Shown here: positions 10,830 to 21,842 of the stretch, in pieces
Position numbering within the stretch: position 1 is the first letter of the stretch
Layout of the letters: every line of letters begins with the position of its first letter
Origin: Psococerastis gibbosa
Taxonomy: Eukaryota > Arthropoda > Insecta > Psocodea > Psocidae
Assembly (NCBI GenBank): GCA_963971405.1
Contig: OZ020485.1
Location: 372,001-436,000, forward strand
Direction of reading: 5' to 3'
Length of the DNA: 64,000 bases
Program-made: the position numbers and the translations under genes
Notes under the pieces: model-generated
What the model was told of the DNA's origin: nothing
Database searches by the model: none
The model's input: the letters and a program-made list of their open reading frames with translations, nothing else

Positions 10830-13800
10830 AAAGGTCTTGATATGATAAGGGTGTCTTAATTTTGCTTATTTTGGCTCACTGTATTGAACTCAACATTGAG
10901 CAATTGCTCCTGCGTGTTCATCGGTGTAAATGTAGCTAAAAAAAATTCATTCGACAAGAATAAGAAAAATAGCTATTTACTTATTTTATTTTTTTTAAAG
11001 GTTTTAAAAAGATATAGGTGTCTTTATTTTGCTTATTTTGGCTCAATGTATTGTACTTAACATTGGGCAATTGTTCCTGCGTGTTCATCGGTGTAAATAT
11101 AGCTAAAAAAAATTCATTCGACAAGAATAAGAAAAATAGCTATTTACTTATTTTATTTTTTTTAAAGGTCTTAAAAAGATATAGGTGTCTTAATTTTGCT
11201 TATTTTGGCTCACTGTATTGAACTTAACATTGAGCAATTGCTCCTGCGTGTTCATCGGTGTAAATGTAGCTAAAAAAAATTCATTCGACAAGAATAAGAA
11301 AAATAGCTATTTACTTATTTTATTTTTTTAAAGGTTTTAAAAGGATATAGGTGTCTTAATTTTGCTTATTTTGGCTCACTGTATTGTACTTGACATTGAA
11401 CAATTGCTCCTGCGTGTTCATCGGTGTAAATGTAGCTACAAAAAATTCATTCGACAAGAATACGAAAAATAGCTATATACTTATTTTATTTTTTTTAAAG
11501 GTCTTGATATGATAAGGGTGTCTTAATTTTGCTTATTTTGGCTCATTGTATTGTACTTGACATTAAACAATTGCTCCTTCGTGTTCATCGGTTTAAATGT
11601 TGCTAAAAAAAATTAATTCGACAAGAATACAAAAAATAGCTATATACTTATTTTATTTTTTTTAAAGGTCTTGATATGATAAGGGTGTCTTAATTTTGCT
11701 TATTTTGGCTCATTGTATTGTACTTAACATTGAGCAATTGCTCCTGCGTGTTCATCGGTGTAAATGTAGCTAAAAAAAATTCATTCGACAAGAATAAGAA
11801 AAATAGCTATTTACTTATTTTATTTTTTTTAAAGGTTTAAAAAAGATATAGGTGTCTTAATTTTGCTCACTTTGGCTCAATGTATTGTACTTAACATTGA
11901 GCAATTGTTCCTGCGTGTTCATCGGTGTAAATGTAGCTAAAAAAAATTCATTCGACAAGAATAAGAAAAATAGCTATTTACTTATTTTATTTTTTTTAAA
12001 GGTCTTGATATGATAAGGGTGTCTTAATTTTGCTTATTTTGGCTCACTGTATTGAACGTAACATTGAGCAATTGCTCCTGCGTGTTCATCGGTGTAAATG
12101 TAGCTAAAAAAAATTCATTCGACAAGAATAAGAAAAATAGCTATTTACTTATTTTATTTTTTTTAAAGGTTTTAAAAAGATATAGGTGTCTTTATTTTGC
12201 TTATTTTGGCTCAATGTATTGTACTTAACATTGAGCAATTGTTCCTGCGTGTTCATCGGTGTAAATATAGCTAAAAAAAATTCATTCGACAAGAATAAGA
12301 AAAATAGCTATTTACTTATTTTATTTTTTTTAAAGGTCTTAAAAAGATATAGGTGTCTTAATTTTGCTTATTTTGGCTCAATGTATTGAACTTAACATTG
12401 AGCAATTGCCCCTGCGTGTTCATCGGTGTAAATGTAGCTAAAAAAAATTCATTCGACAAGAATAAGAAAAATAGCTATTTACTTATTTTATTTTTTTTAA
12501 AGGTTTTAAAAAGATATAGGTGTCTTTATTTTGCTTATTTTGGCTCAATGTATTGTACTTAACATTGAGCAATTGTTCCTGCGTGTTCATCGGTGTAAAT
12601 GTAGCTAAAAAAAATTCATTCGACAAGAATAAAAAAAATGGCTATTTACTTATTTTATTTTTTTTAAAGGTCTTGATATGATAAGGGTGTCTTAATTTTG
12701 CTTATTTTGGCTCACTGTATTCAACTTAACATTGAGCAATTGCTCCTGCGTGTTCATCGGTGTAAATGTAGCTAAAAAAAATTCATTCGACAAGAATAAA
12801 AAAAATGGCTATTTACTTATTTTATTTTTTTTAAAGGTCTTGATATGATAAGGGTGTCTTAATTTTGCTTATTTTGGCTCACTGTATTGAACTTAACATT
12901 GAGCAATTGCTCCTGCGTGTTCATCGGTGTAAATGTAGCTAAAAAAAATTCATTCGACAAGAATAAGAAAAATAGCTATTTACTTATTTTATTTTTTTTA
13001 AAGGTTTTAAAAAGATATAGGTGTCTTTATTTTGCTTATTTTGGCTCAATGTATTGTACTTAACATTGAGCAATTGTTCCTGCGTGTTCATCGGTGTAAA
13101 TGTAGCTAAAAAAAATTCATTCGACAAGAATAAAAAAAATAGCTATATACTTATTTTATTTTTTTTAAAGGTCTTGATATGATAAGGGTGTCTTAATTTT
13201 GCTTATTTTGGCTCATTGTATTGTACTTGACATTAAACAATTGCTCCTTCGTGTTCATCGGTTTAAATGTTGCTAAAAAAAATTAATTCGACAAGAATAC
13301 AAAAAATAGCTATATACTTATTTTATTTTTTTTAAAGGTCTTGATATGATAAGGGTGTCTTAATTTTGCTTATTTTGGCTCATTGTATTGTACTTAACAT
13401 TGAGCAATTGCTCCTGCGTGTTCATCGGTGTAAATGTAGCTAAAAAAAATTCATTCGACAAGAATAAGAAAAATAGCTATTTACTTATTTTATTTTTTTT
13501 AAAGGTTTTAAAAAGATATAGGTGTCTTTATTTTGCTTATTTTGGCTCAATGTATTGTACTTAACATTGAGCAATTGTTCCTGCGTGTTCATCGGTGTAA
13601 ATATAGCTAAAAAAAATTCATTCGACAAGAATAAGAAAAATAGCTATTTACTTATTTTATTTTTTTTAAAGGTCTTAAAAAGATATAGGTGTCTTAATTT
13701 TGCTTATTTTGGCTCACTGTATTGAACTTAACATTGAGCAATTGCCCCTGCGTGTTCATCGGTGTAAATGTAGCTAAAAAAAATTCATTCGACAAGAATA

Positions 13801-14335
13801 AGAAAAATAGCTATTTACTTATTTTATTTTTTTTAAAGGTTTTAAAAAGATATAGGTGTCTTTATTTTGCTTATTTTGGCTCAATGTATTGTACTTAACA
13901 TTGAGCAATTGTTCCTGCGTGTTCATCGGTGTAAATGTAGCTAAAAAAAATTCATTCGACAAGAATAAAAAAAATGGCTATTTACTTATTTTATTTTTTT
14001 TAAAGGTCTTGATATGATAAGGGTGTCTTAATTTTGCTTATTTTGGCTCACTGTATTCAACTTAACATTGAGCAATTGCTCCTGCGTGTTCATCGGTGTA
14101 AATGTAGCTAAAAAAAATTCATTCGACAAGAATAAAAAAAATGGCTATTTACTTATTTTATTTTTTTTAAAGGTCTTGATATGATAAGGGTGTCTTAATT
14201 TTGCTTATTTTGGCTCACTGTATTGAACTTAACATTGAGCAATTGCTCCTGCGTGTTCATCGGTGTAAATGTAGCTAAAAAAAATTCATTCGACAAGAAT
14301 AAGAAAAATAGCTATTTACTTATTTTATTTTTTTT

Positions 14336-15003
14336 AAAGGTTTTAAAAAGATATAGGTGTCTTTGTTTTGCTTATTTTGGCTCAATGTATTGTACTTAAC
14401 ATTGAGCAATTGTTCATGCGTGTTCATCGGTGTAAATGTAGCTAAAAAAAATTCATTCGACAAGAATAAGAAAAATAGCTATTTACTTATTTTATTTTTT
14501 TTAAAGGTCTTGATATGATAAGGGTGTCTTAATATTGCTTATTTTGGCTCACTGTATTGAACTTAACATTGAGCAATTGCTCCTGCGTGTTCATCGGTGT
14601 AAATGTAGCTAAAAAAAATTCATTCGACAAGAATAAGAAAAATAGCTATTTACTTATTTTATTTTTTTTAAAGGTTTTAAAAAGATATAGGTGTCTTTAT
14701 TTTGCTTATTTTGGCTCAATGTATTGTACTTAACATTGAGCAATTGTTCCTGCGTGTTCATCGGTGTAAATGTAGCTAAAAAAAATTCATTCGACAAGAA
14801 TAAAAAAAATGGCTATTTACTTATTTTATTTTTTTTAAAGGTCTTGATATGATAAGGGTGTCTTAATTTTGCTTATTTTGGCTCACTGTATTCAACTTAA
14901 CATTGAGCAATTGCTCCTGCGTGTTCATCGGTGTAAATGTAGCTAAAAAAAATTCATTCGACCAGAATAAGAAAAATAGCTATTTACTTATTTTATTTTT
15001 TTT
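14336..15003 (+). repeat. 4-monomer cassette, second occurrence
   Basis: Same four monomers and private variants as at 6019-6686, offset 8317 bp, and again followed directly by the B monomer with tatggcac. It immediately precedes the 2001-bp 12-mer at 15004. Confidence 0.88.
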
Positions 15004-15170
15004 AAAGGTTTTAAAAAGATATAGGTGTCTTTATTTTGCTTATTTTGGCTCAATGTATGGCACTTAACATTGAGCAATTGTTCCTGCGTGTTCATCGGTG
15101 TAAATGTAGCTAAAAAAAATTCATTCGACAAGAATAAGAAAAATAGCTATTTACTTATTTTATTTTTTTT
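15004..15170 (+). repeat. Class B monomer (reference)
   Basis: Begins AAAGG then ttttaaaaagatatagg. The key base is TTA in gtgtctttatttt, where most classes have gtgtcttaatttt. That change removes an in-frame TAA and makes a GTG-started open frame appear in every B monomer. This copy also has tatggcac instead of tattgtac, shared only with 6687, 19843 and 49516. Confidence 0.88.
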
Positions 15171-15337
15171 AAAGGTCTTAAAAAGATATAGGTGTCTTAA
15201 TTTTGCTTATTTAGGCTCATTGTATTGTACTTAACATTGGCCACTTGCTCCTGCGTGTCCATCGGTGTAAATGTAGCTACAAAAAATTCATTCGACAAGA
15301 ATACGAAAAATAGCTATATACTTATTTTATTTTTTTT
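15171..15337 (+). repeat. Class F monomer (reference)
   Basis: Diagnostic bases are gtcttaaaaagatatagg, tatttaggctcattg, attggccacttgctcc and gtgtccatcgg, followed by gctacaaaaaattc and aatacgaaaaatagctat. The gagcaattgctc palindrome is destroyed in this class. F is nearly always followed by G. Confidence 0.88.
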
Positions 15338-15503
15338 AAAGGTCTTGATATGACACGGGTGTCTTAATTTGGCTTATTTAGGCTCACTGTATTGTAATTA
15401 ACATTGAGCAATTGCTCCTGCGTGTTCATCGGTGTAAATGTGGCTAAAAAAAATTCATTCGACAAGAATAAGAAAAATAGCTATTTACTTATTTTATTTT
15501 TTT
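15338..15503 (+). repeat. Class G monomer (reference)
   Basis: Diagnostic bases are gatatgacacgggtgtc, aatttggcttatttaggc, tattgtaattaac and aatgtggcta. It is 166 bp long because the terminal T tract is one base shorter. It follows F and usually precedes H. Confidence 0.88.
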
Positions 15504-15670
15504 AAAGGTTTTAAAAAGATAAAGGTGTCTTAATTTTGCTTATTTTGGCTCATTGTATTGTACTTGACATTGAGAAATTGCTCCTGCGTGTTCAACGGTT
15601 TAAATGTTGCTAAAAAAAATTCATGCGACAAGAATAAAAAAAATAGCTATTTACTTATTTTATTTTTTTT
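15504..15670 (+). repeat. Class H monomer (reference)
   Basis: Diagnostic bases are aaaaagataaaggtgtc, cttgacattgagaaattg, gttcaacggtttaaatg and aataaaaaaaatagc. The caattg core is changed to aaattg, which breaks the palindrome. This copy and its 19843-unit counterpart share tcatgcgac in place of tcattcgac. Confidence 0.88.
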
Positions 15671-15837
15671 AAAGGTCTTGATATGATAAGGGTGTCTTAA
15701 TTTGGCTTATTTTGGCTCATTGTATTGTACTTAACATTGAGCAATTGCTCCTGCGTGTTCATCGGTGTAAATGTAGCTAAAAAAAATTCATTCGACAAGA
15801 ATAAGAAAAATAGCTATTTACTTATTTTATTTTTTTT
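15671..15837 (+). repeat. Class A2 monomer (reference)
   Basis: Left arm is class A (tcttgatatgataaggg) but with aatttggcttattttgg. It keeps the perfect gagcaattgctc palindrome. A sub-variant with ggatcattg occurs at 22553, 27552, 33551 and 39553, which is one of the best markers of the 6-kb period. Confidence 0.86.
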
Positions 15838-16003
15838 AAAGGTTTAAAAAAGATATAGGTGTCTTAATTTTGCTTATTTTGGCTCAATGTATTGTACTTA
15901 ACATTGAGCAATTGTTCCTGCGTGTTCATCGGTGTAAATGTAGCTAAAAAAAATTCATTCGACAAGAATAAGAAAAATAGCTATTTACTTATTTTATTTT
16001 TTT
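15838..16003 (+). repeat. Class C monomer (reference)
   Basis: Diagnostic bases are gtttaaaaaagatatagg, ggctcaatgtattg and gcaattgttcctgcg. The T tract at the end is 7 bases, giving 166 bp. C normally follows A and precedes D or E. Confidence 0.86.
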
Positions 16004-16170
16004 AAAGGTCCTTAAAAGATATAGGTGTCTTAATTTTCCTTGTTTAGGTACATTGTGTAGTACTTAACATTGAGCAATTGCTCCTGCGTGTTCATCGGTG
16101 TAAATGTAGCTACAAAAAATTCATTCGACAAGAATACGAAAAATAGCTATATACTTATTTTATTTTTTTT
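16004..16170 (+). repeat. Class E monomer (reference)
   Basis: Diagnostic bases are ttttccttgtttaggtac, attgtgtagtacttaac, gctacaaaaaattc and aatacgaaaaatag. This copy has tccttaaaag where typical E monomers (for example 9855-10021) have tcttaaaaag. E is nearly always followed by I. Confidence 0.88.
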
Positions 16171-16337
16171 AAAGGTCTTGATATGATAAGGGTGTCTTAA
16201 TTTTGCTTATTTTGGCTCATTGTATTGTACTTGACATTAAACAATTGCTCCTTCGTGTTCATCGGTTTAAATGTTGCTAAACAAAATTCATTCGACAAGA
16301 ATACAAAAAATAGCTATATACTTATTTTATTTTTTTT
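16171..16337 (+). repeat. Class I monomer (reference)
   Basis: Class A left arm, then cttgacattaaacaattg, ggtttaaatgttgct, aagaatacaaaaaatagc and tatatactt. Sub-variants are useful for dating blocks: ccttcgtg in some copies (such as this one) and aacaatagcttctgcg in the 27-40 kb region. Confidence 0.88.
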
Positions 16338-16504
16338 AAAGGTCTTGATATGATAAGGGTGTCTTAATTTTGCTTATTTTGGCTCATTGTATTGTACTTA
16401 ACATTGAGCAATTGCTCCTGCGTGTTCATCGGTGTAAATGTAGCTAAAAAAAATTCATTCGACAAGAATAAGAAAAATAGCTATTTACTTATTTTATTTT
16501 TTTT
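16338..16504 (+). repeat. Class A monomer (reference, after I)
   Basis: Carries tcttgatatgataaggg, ggctcattgtattgtac, gagcaattgctcc and aagaataagaaaaatagc. This is closest to the window consensus and contains both perfect 12-bp palindromes. Confidence 0.86.
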
Positions 16505-16670
16505 AAAGGTTTAAAAAAGATATAGGTGTCTTAATTTTGCTTATTTTGGCTCAATGTATTGTACTTAACATTGAGCAATTGTTCCTGCGTGTTCATCGGT
16601 GTAAATGTAGCTAAAAAAAATTCATTCGACAAGAATAAGAAAAATAGCTATTTACTTATTTTATTTTTTT
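16505..16670 (+). repeat. Class C monomer (second in 12-mer)
   Basis: Same class as 15838-16003, with gcttattttggctcaatg. In the first 12 kb many C monomers instead have gctcattttgg or gctcactttgg, a regional sub-variant. Confidence 0.85.
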
Positions 16671-16837
16671 AAAGGTTTTAAAAGGATATAGGTGTCTTAA
16701 TTTTGCTTATTTTGGCTCACTGTATTGTACTTGACATTGAACAATTGCTCCTGCGTGTTCATCGGTTTAAATGTTGCTAAAAAAAATTCATTCGACAAGA
16801 ATAAAAAAAATGGCTATTTACTTATTTTATTTTTTTT
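16671..16837 (+). repeat. Class D monomer (reference)
   Basis: Diagnostic bases are gttttaaaaggatatagg, ggctcactgtattgtac, cttgacattgaacaattg and ggtttaaatgttgct, ending in aataaaaaaaatggctat. The tggcta breaks the second palindrome. A sub-variant with aatttttctttatttt appears only between about 24.0 and 47.6 kb. Confidence 0.86.
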
Positions 16838-17004
16838 AAAGGTCTTGATATGATAAGGGTGTCTTAATTTTGCTTATTTTGGCTCACTGTATTGAACTTA
16901 ACATTGAGCAATTGCTCCTGCGTGTTCATCAGTGTAAATGTAGCTAAAAAAAATTCATTCGACAAGAATAAGAAAAATAGCTATTTACTTATTTTATTTT
17001 TTTT
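16838..17004 (+). repeat. Class A monomer (after D, catcagtg variant)
   Basis: Class A left arm with ggctcactgtattgaac and catcagtgtaaatg (standard is catcggtg). The catcagtg variant recurs at 17931, 21767, 30436, 36434, 38768 and 42770, always after D or in the same cassette position. Confidence 0.85.
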
Positions 17005-17338
17005 AAAGGTTTTAAAAAGATATAGGTGTCTTTATTTTGCTTATTTTGGCTCAATGTATTGTACTTAACATTGAGCAATTGTTCCTGCGTGTTCATCGGT
17101 GTAAATGTAGCTAAAAAAAATTCATTCGACAAGAATAAGAAAAATAGCTATTTACTTATTTTATTTTTTTTAAAGGTCTTAAAAAGATATAGGTGTCTTA
17201 ATTTTGCTTATTTAGGCTCATTGTATTGTACTTAACATTGGCCACTTGCTTCTGCGTGTCCATCGGTGTAAATGTAGCTACAAAAAATTCATTCGACAAG
17301 AATACGAAAAATAGCTATATACTTATTTTATTTTTTTT

Positions 17339-18339
17339 AAAGGTCTTGATATGATAAGGGTGTCTTAATTTTGCTTATTTTGGCTCATTGTATTGTACTT
17401 AACATTGAGCAATTGCTCCTGCGTGTTCATCGGTGTAAATGTAGCTAAAAAAAATTCATTCGACAAGAATAAGAAAAATAGCTATTTACTTATTTTATTT
17501 TTTTTAAAGGTTTAAAAAAGATATAGGTGTCTTAATTTTGCTTATTTTGGCTCAATGTATTGTACTTAACATTGAGCAATTGTTCCTGCGTGTTCATCGG
17601 TGTAAATGTAGCTAAAAAAAATTCATTCGACAAGAATAAGAAAAATAGCTATTTACTTATTTTATTTTTTTAAAGGTTTTAAAAGGATATAGGTGTCTTA
17701 ATTTTGCTTATTTTGGCTCACTGTATTGTACTTGACATTGAACAATTGCTCCTGCGTGTTCATCGGTTTAAATGTTGCTAAAAAAAATTCATTCGACAAG
17801 AATAAAAAAAATGGCTATTTACTTATTTTATTTTTTTTAAAGGTCTTGATATGATAAGGGTGTCTTAATTTTGCTTATTTTGGCTCACTGTATTGAACTT
17901 AACATTGAGCAATTGCTCCTGCGTGTTCATCAGTGTAAATGTAGCTAAAAAAAATTCATTCGACAAGAATAAGAAAAATAGCTATTTACTTATTTTATTT
18001 TTTTTAAAGGTTTTAAAAAGATATAGGTGTCTTTATTTTGCTTATTTTGGCTCAATGTATTGTACTTAACATTGAGCAATTGTTCCTGCGTGTTCATCGG
18101 TGTAAATGTAGCTAAAAAAAATTCATTCGACAAGAATAAGAAAAATAGCTATTTACTTATTTTATTTTTTTTAAAGGTCTTAAAAAGATATAGGTGTCTT
18201 AATTTTGCTTATTTAGGCTCATTGTATTGTACTTAACATTGGCCACTTGCTCCTGCGTGTCCATCTGTGTAAATGTAGCTACAAAAAATTCATTCGACAA
18301 GAATACGAAAAATAGCTATATACTTATTTTATTTTTTTT
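17339..18339 (+). repeat. 1001-bp 6-monomer tandem duplication, copy 2
   Basis: Repeat of 16338-17338. The junction lies after an F monomer, where G would normally follow but an A monomer is found instead, which marks the unequal-exchange point. Copy 2 ends with F carrying catctgtgtaaatg. Confidence 0.88.
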
Positions 18340-18506
18340 AAAGGTCTTGATATGACATGGGTGTGTTAATTTTGCTTATTTTGGCTCACTGTATTGAACT
18401 TAACATTGAGCAATTGCTCCTGCGTGTTCATCGGTGTAAATGTAGCTAAAAAAAATTCATTCGACAAGAATAAGAAAAATAGCTATTTACTTATTTTATT
18501 TTTTTT

Positions 18507-19174
18507 AAAGGTTTTAAAAAGATATAGGTGTCTTTGTTTTGCTTATTTTGGCTCAATGTATTGTACTTAACATTGAGCAATTGTTCATGCGTGTTCATCG
18601 GTGTAAATGTAGCTAAAAAAAATTCATTCGACAAGAATAAGAAAAATAGCTATTTACTTATTTTATTTTTTTTAAAGGTCTTGATATGATAAGGGTGTCT
18701 TAATATTGCTTATTTTGGCTCACTGTATTGAACTTAACATTGAGCAATTGCTCCTGCGTGTTCATCGGTGTAAATGTAGCTAAAAAAAATTCATTCGACA
18801 AGAATAAGAAAAATAGCTATTTACTTATTTTATTTTTTTTAAAGGTTTTAAAAAGATATAGGTGTCTTTATTTTGCTTATTTTGGCTCAATGTATTGTAC
18901 TTAACATTGAGCAATTGTTCCTGCGTGTTCATCGGTGTAAATGTAGCTAAAAAAAATTCATTCGACAAGAATAAAAAAAATGGCTATTTACTTATTTTAT
19001 TTTTTTTAAAGGTCTTGATATGATAAGGGTGTCTTAATTTTGCTTATTTTGGCTCACTGTATTCAACTTAACATTGAGCAATTGCTCCTGCGTGTTCATC
19101 GGTGTAAATGTAGCTAAAAAAAATTCATTCGACCAGAATAAGAAAAATAGCTATTTACTTATTTTATTTTTTTT
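18507..19174 (+). repeat. 4-monomer cassette, first of a tandem pair
   Basis: Same 668-bp cassette, here tandemly doubled: the gtctttgtt marker at 18531 recurs at 19199. The preceding monomer (18340) is a G-left and A-right hybrid with gacatgggtgtgtt, marking a junction between the G series and this cassette. Confidence 0.9.
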
Positions 19175-19842
19175 AAAGGTTTTAAAAAGATATAGGTGTC
19201 TTTGTTTTGCTTATTTTGGCTCAATGTATTGTACTTAACATTGAGCAATTGTTCATGCGTGTTCATCGGTGTAAATGTAGCTAAAAAAAATTCATTCGAC
19301 AAGAATAAGAAAAATAGCTATTTACTTATTTTATTTTTTTTAAAGGTCTTGATATGATAAGGGTGTCTTAATATTGCTTATTTTGGCTCACTGTATTGAA
19401 CTTAACATTGAGCAATTGCTCCTGCGTGTTCATCGGTGTAAATGTAGCTAAAAAAAATTCATTCGACAAGAATAAGAAAAATAGCTATTTACTTATTTTA
19501 TTTTTTTTAAAGGTTTTAAAAAGATATAGGTGTCTTTATTTTGCTTATTTTGGCTCAATGTATTGTACTTAACATTGAGCAATTGTTCCTGCGTGTTCAT
19601 CGGTGTAAATGTAGCTAAAAAAAATTCATTCGACAAGAATAAAAAAAATGGCTATTTACTTATTTTATTTTTTTTAAAGGTCTTGATATGATAAGGGTGT
19701 CTTAATTTTGCTTATTTTGGCTCACTGTATTCAACTTAACATTGAGCAATTGCTCCTGCGTGTTCATCGGTGTAAATGTAGCTAAAAAAAATTCATTCGA
19801 CCAGAATAAGAAAAATAGCTATTTACTTATTTTATTTTTTTT
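19175..19842 (+). repeat. 4-monomer cassette, second of a tandem pair
   Basis: Exact-period (668 bp) repeat of 18507-19174, followed by the 12-mer at 19843, the same succession as 14336 to 15004. The pair is a local tandem duplication of four monomers. Confidence 0.9.
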
Positions 19843-21842
19843 AAAGGTTTTAAAAAGATATAGGTGTCTTTATTTTGCTTATTTTGGCTCAATGTATGGC
19901 ACTTAACATTGAGCAATTGTTCCTGCGTGTTCATCGGTGTAAATGTAGCTAAAAAAAATTCATTCGACAAGAATAAGAAAAATAGCTATTTACTTATTTT
20001 ATTTTTTTTAAAGGTCTTAAAAAGATATAGGTGTCTTAATTTTGCTTATTTAGGCTCATTGTATTGTACTTAACATTGGCCACTTGCTCCTGCGTGTCCA
20101 TCGGTGTAAATGTAGCTACAAAAAATTCATTCGACAAGAATACGAAAAATAGCTATATACTTATTTTATTTTTTTTAAAGGTCTTGATATGACACGGGTG
20201 TCTTAATTTGGCTTATTTAGGCTCACTGTATTGTAATTAACATTGAGCAATTGCTCCTGCGTGTTCATCGGTGTAAATGTGGCTAAAAAAAATTCATTCG
20301 ACAAGAATAAGAAAAATAGCTATTTACTTATTTTATTTTTTTAAAGGTTTTAAAAAGATAAAGGTGTCTTAATTTTGCTTATTTTGGCTCATTGTATTGT
20401 ACTTGACATTGAGAAATTGCTCCTGCGTGTTCAACGGTTTAAATGTTGCTAAAAAAAATTCATGCGACAAGAATAAAAAAAATAGCTATTTACTTATTTT
20501 ATTTTTTTTAAAGGTCTTGATATGATAAGGGTGTCTTAATTTGGCTTATTTTGGCTCATTGTATTGTACTTAACATTGAGCAATTGCTCCTGCGTGTTCA
20601 TCGGTGTAAATGTAGCTAAAAAAAATTCATTCGACAAGAATAAGAAAAATAGCTATTTACTTATTTTATTTTTTTTAAAGGTTTAAAAAAGATATAGGTG
20701 TCTTAATTTTGCTTATTTTGGCTCAATGTATTGTACTTAACATTGAGCAATTGTTCCTGCGTGTTCATCGGTGTAAATGTAGCTAAAAAAAATTCATTCG
20801 ACAAGAATAAGAAAAATAGCTATTTACTTATTTTATTTTTTTAAAGGTCCTTAAAAGATATAGGTGTCTTAATTTTCCTTGTTTAGGTACATTGTGTAGT
20901 ACTTAACATTGAGCAATTGCTCCTGCGTGTTCATCGGTGTAAATGTAGCTACAAAAAATTCATTCGACAAGAATACGAAAAATAGCTATATACTTATTTT
21001 ATTTTTTTTAAAGGTCTTGATATGATAAGGGTGTCTTAATTTTGCTTATTTTGGCTCATTGTATTGTACTTGACATTAAACAATTGCTCCTTCGTGTTCA
21101 TCGGTTTAAATGTTGCTAAACAAAATTCATTCGACAAGAATACAAAAAATAGCTATATACTTATTTTATTTTTTTTAAAGGTCTTGATATGATAAGGGTG
21201 TCTTAATTTTGCTTATTTTGGCTCATTGTATTGTACTTAACATTGAGCAATTGCTCCTGCGTGTTCATCGGTGTAAATGTAGCTAAAAAAAATTCATTCG
21301 ACAAGAATAAGAAAAATAGCTATTTACTTATTTTATTTTTTTAAAGGTTTAAAAAAGATATAGGTGTCTTAATTTTGCTTATTTTGGCTCAATGTATTGT
21401 ACTTAACATTGAGCAATTGTTCCTGCGTGTTCATCGGTGTAAATGTAGCTAAAAAAAATTCATTCGACAAGAATAAGAAAAATAGCTATTTACTTATTTT
21501 ATTTTTTTAAAGGTTTTAAAAGGATATAGGTGTCTTAATTTTGCTTATTTTGGCTCACTGTATTGTACTTGACATTGAACAATTGCTCCTGCGTGTTCAT
21601 CGGTTTAAATGTTGCTAAAAAAAATTCATTCGACAAGAATAAAAAAAATGGCTATTTACTTATTTTATTTTTTTTAAAGGTCTTGATATGATAAGGGTGT
21701 CTTAATTTTGCTTATTTTGGCTCACTGTATTGAACTTAACATTGAGCAATTGCTCCTGCGTGTTCATCAGTGTAAATGTAGCTAAAAAAAATTCATTCGA
21801 CAAGAATAAGAAAAATAGCTATTTACTTATTTTATTTTTTTT
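19843..21842 (+). repeat. 2.0-kb 12-mer higher-order repeat, second unit
   Basis: Order B F G H A2 C E I A C D A, matching 15004-17004 with all its private variants. The length is 2000 bp against 2001, from a one-base change in a T tract (the C-preceding tract near 21340 has T7 where the first unit has T8). Confidence 0.92.

Larger units (their letters stand above)
15004..17004 (+). repeat. 2001-bp 12-mer higher-order repeat (reference unit)
   Basis: Twelve monomers in the order B F G H A2 C E I A C D A. The same order returns at 19843-21842, an offset of 4839 bp, with private variants kept: tgtatggcac, tcatgcgac (15621 and 20460), tccttaaaag (16010 and 20849), aaacaaaattc (near 16278 and 21119) and catcagtg (16929 and 21767). 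The individual monomers are listed separately as class references for the window. Confidence 0.92.
9988..17300 (+). repeat. ~10-kb segmental duplication, copy 2
   Basis: Counterpart of the block starting at base 1, shorter by about 12 monomers through loss (or gain in the other copy) of whole 2- or 4-monomer steps. Order from 10022 is I I A C D A B F' D I A C A B F' B A A B I A B F' B A A B A B A, then the 12-mer at 15004. The B monomer at 10997 corresponds to 1344, 12165 to 3180, 13501 to 5184, 15004 to 6687 and 17005 to 9022. Steps of whole monomers are the signature of unequal exchange between in-register repeats. The right edge is set where order changes after the F monomer near 17171-17338. 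Confidence 0.83.
16338..17338 (+). repeat. 1001-bp 6-monomer tandem duplication, copy 1
   Basis: Order A C D A B F. The following 1001 bp repeat the order with the same variants, including catcagtg (16929 and 17930). Copy 1 overlaps the end of the 12-mer at 15004. The F of copy 1 has acttgcttctgcg, where copy 2 has acttgctcctgcg. Confidence 0.88.
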
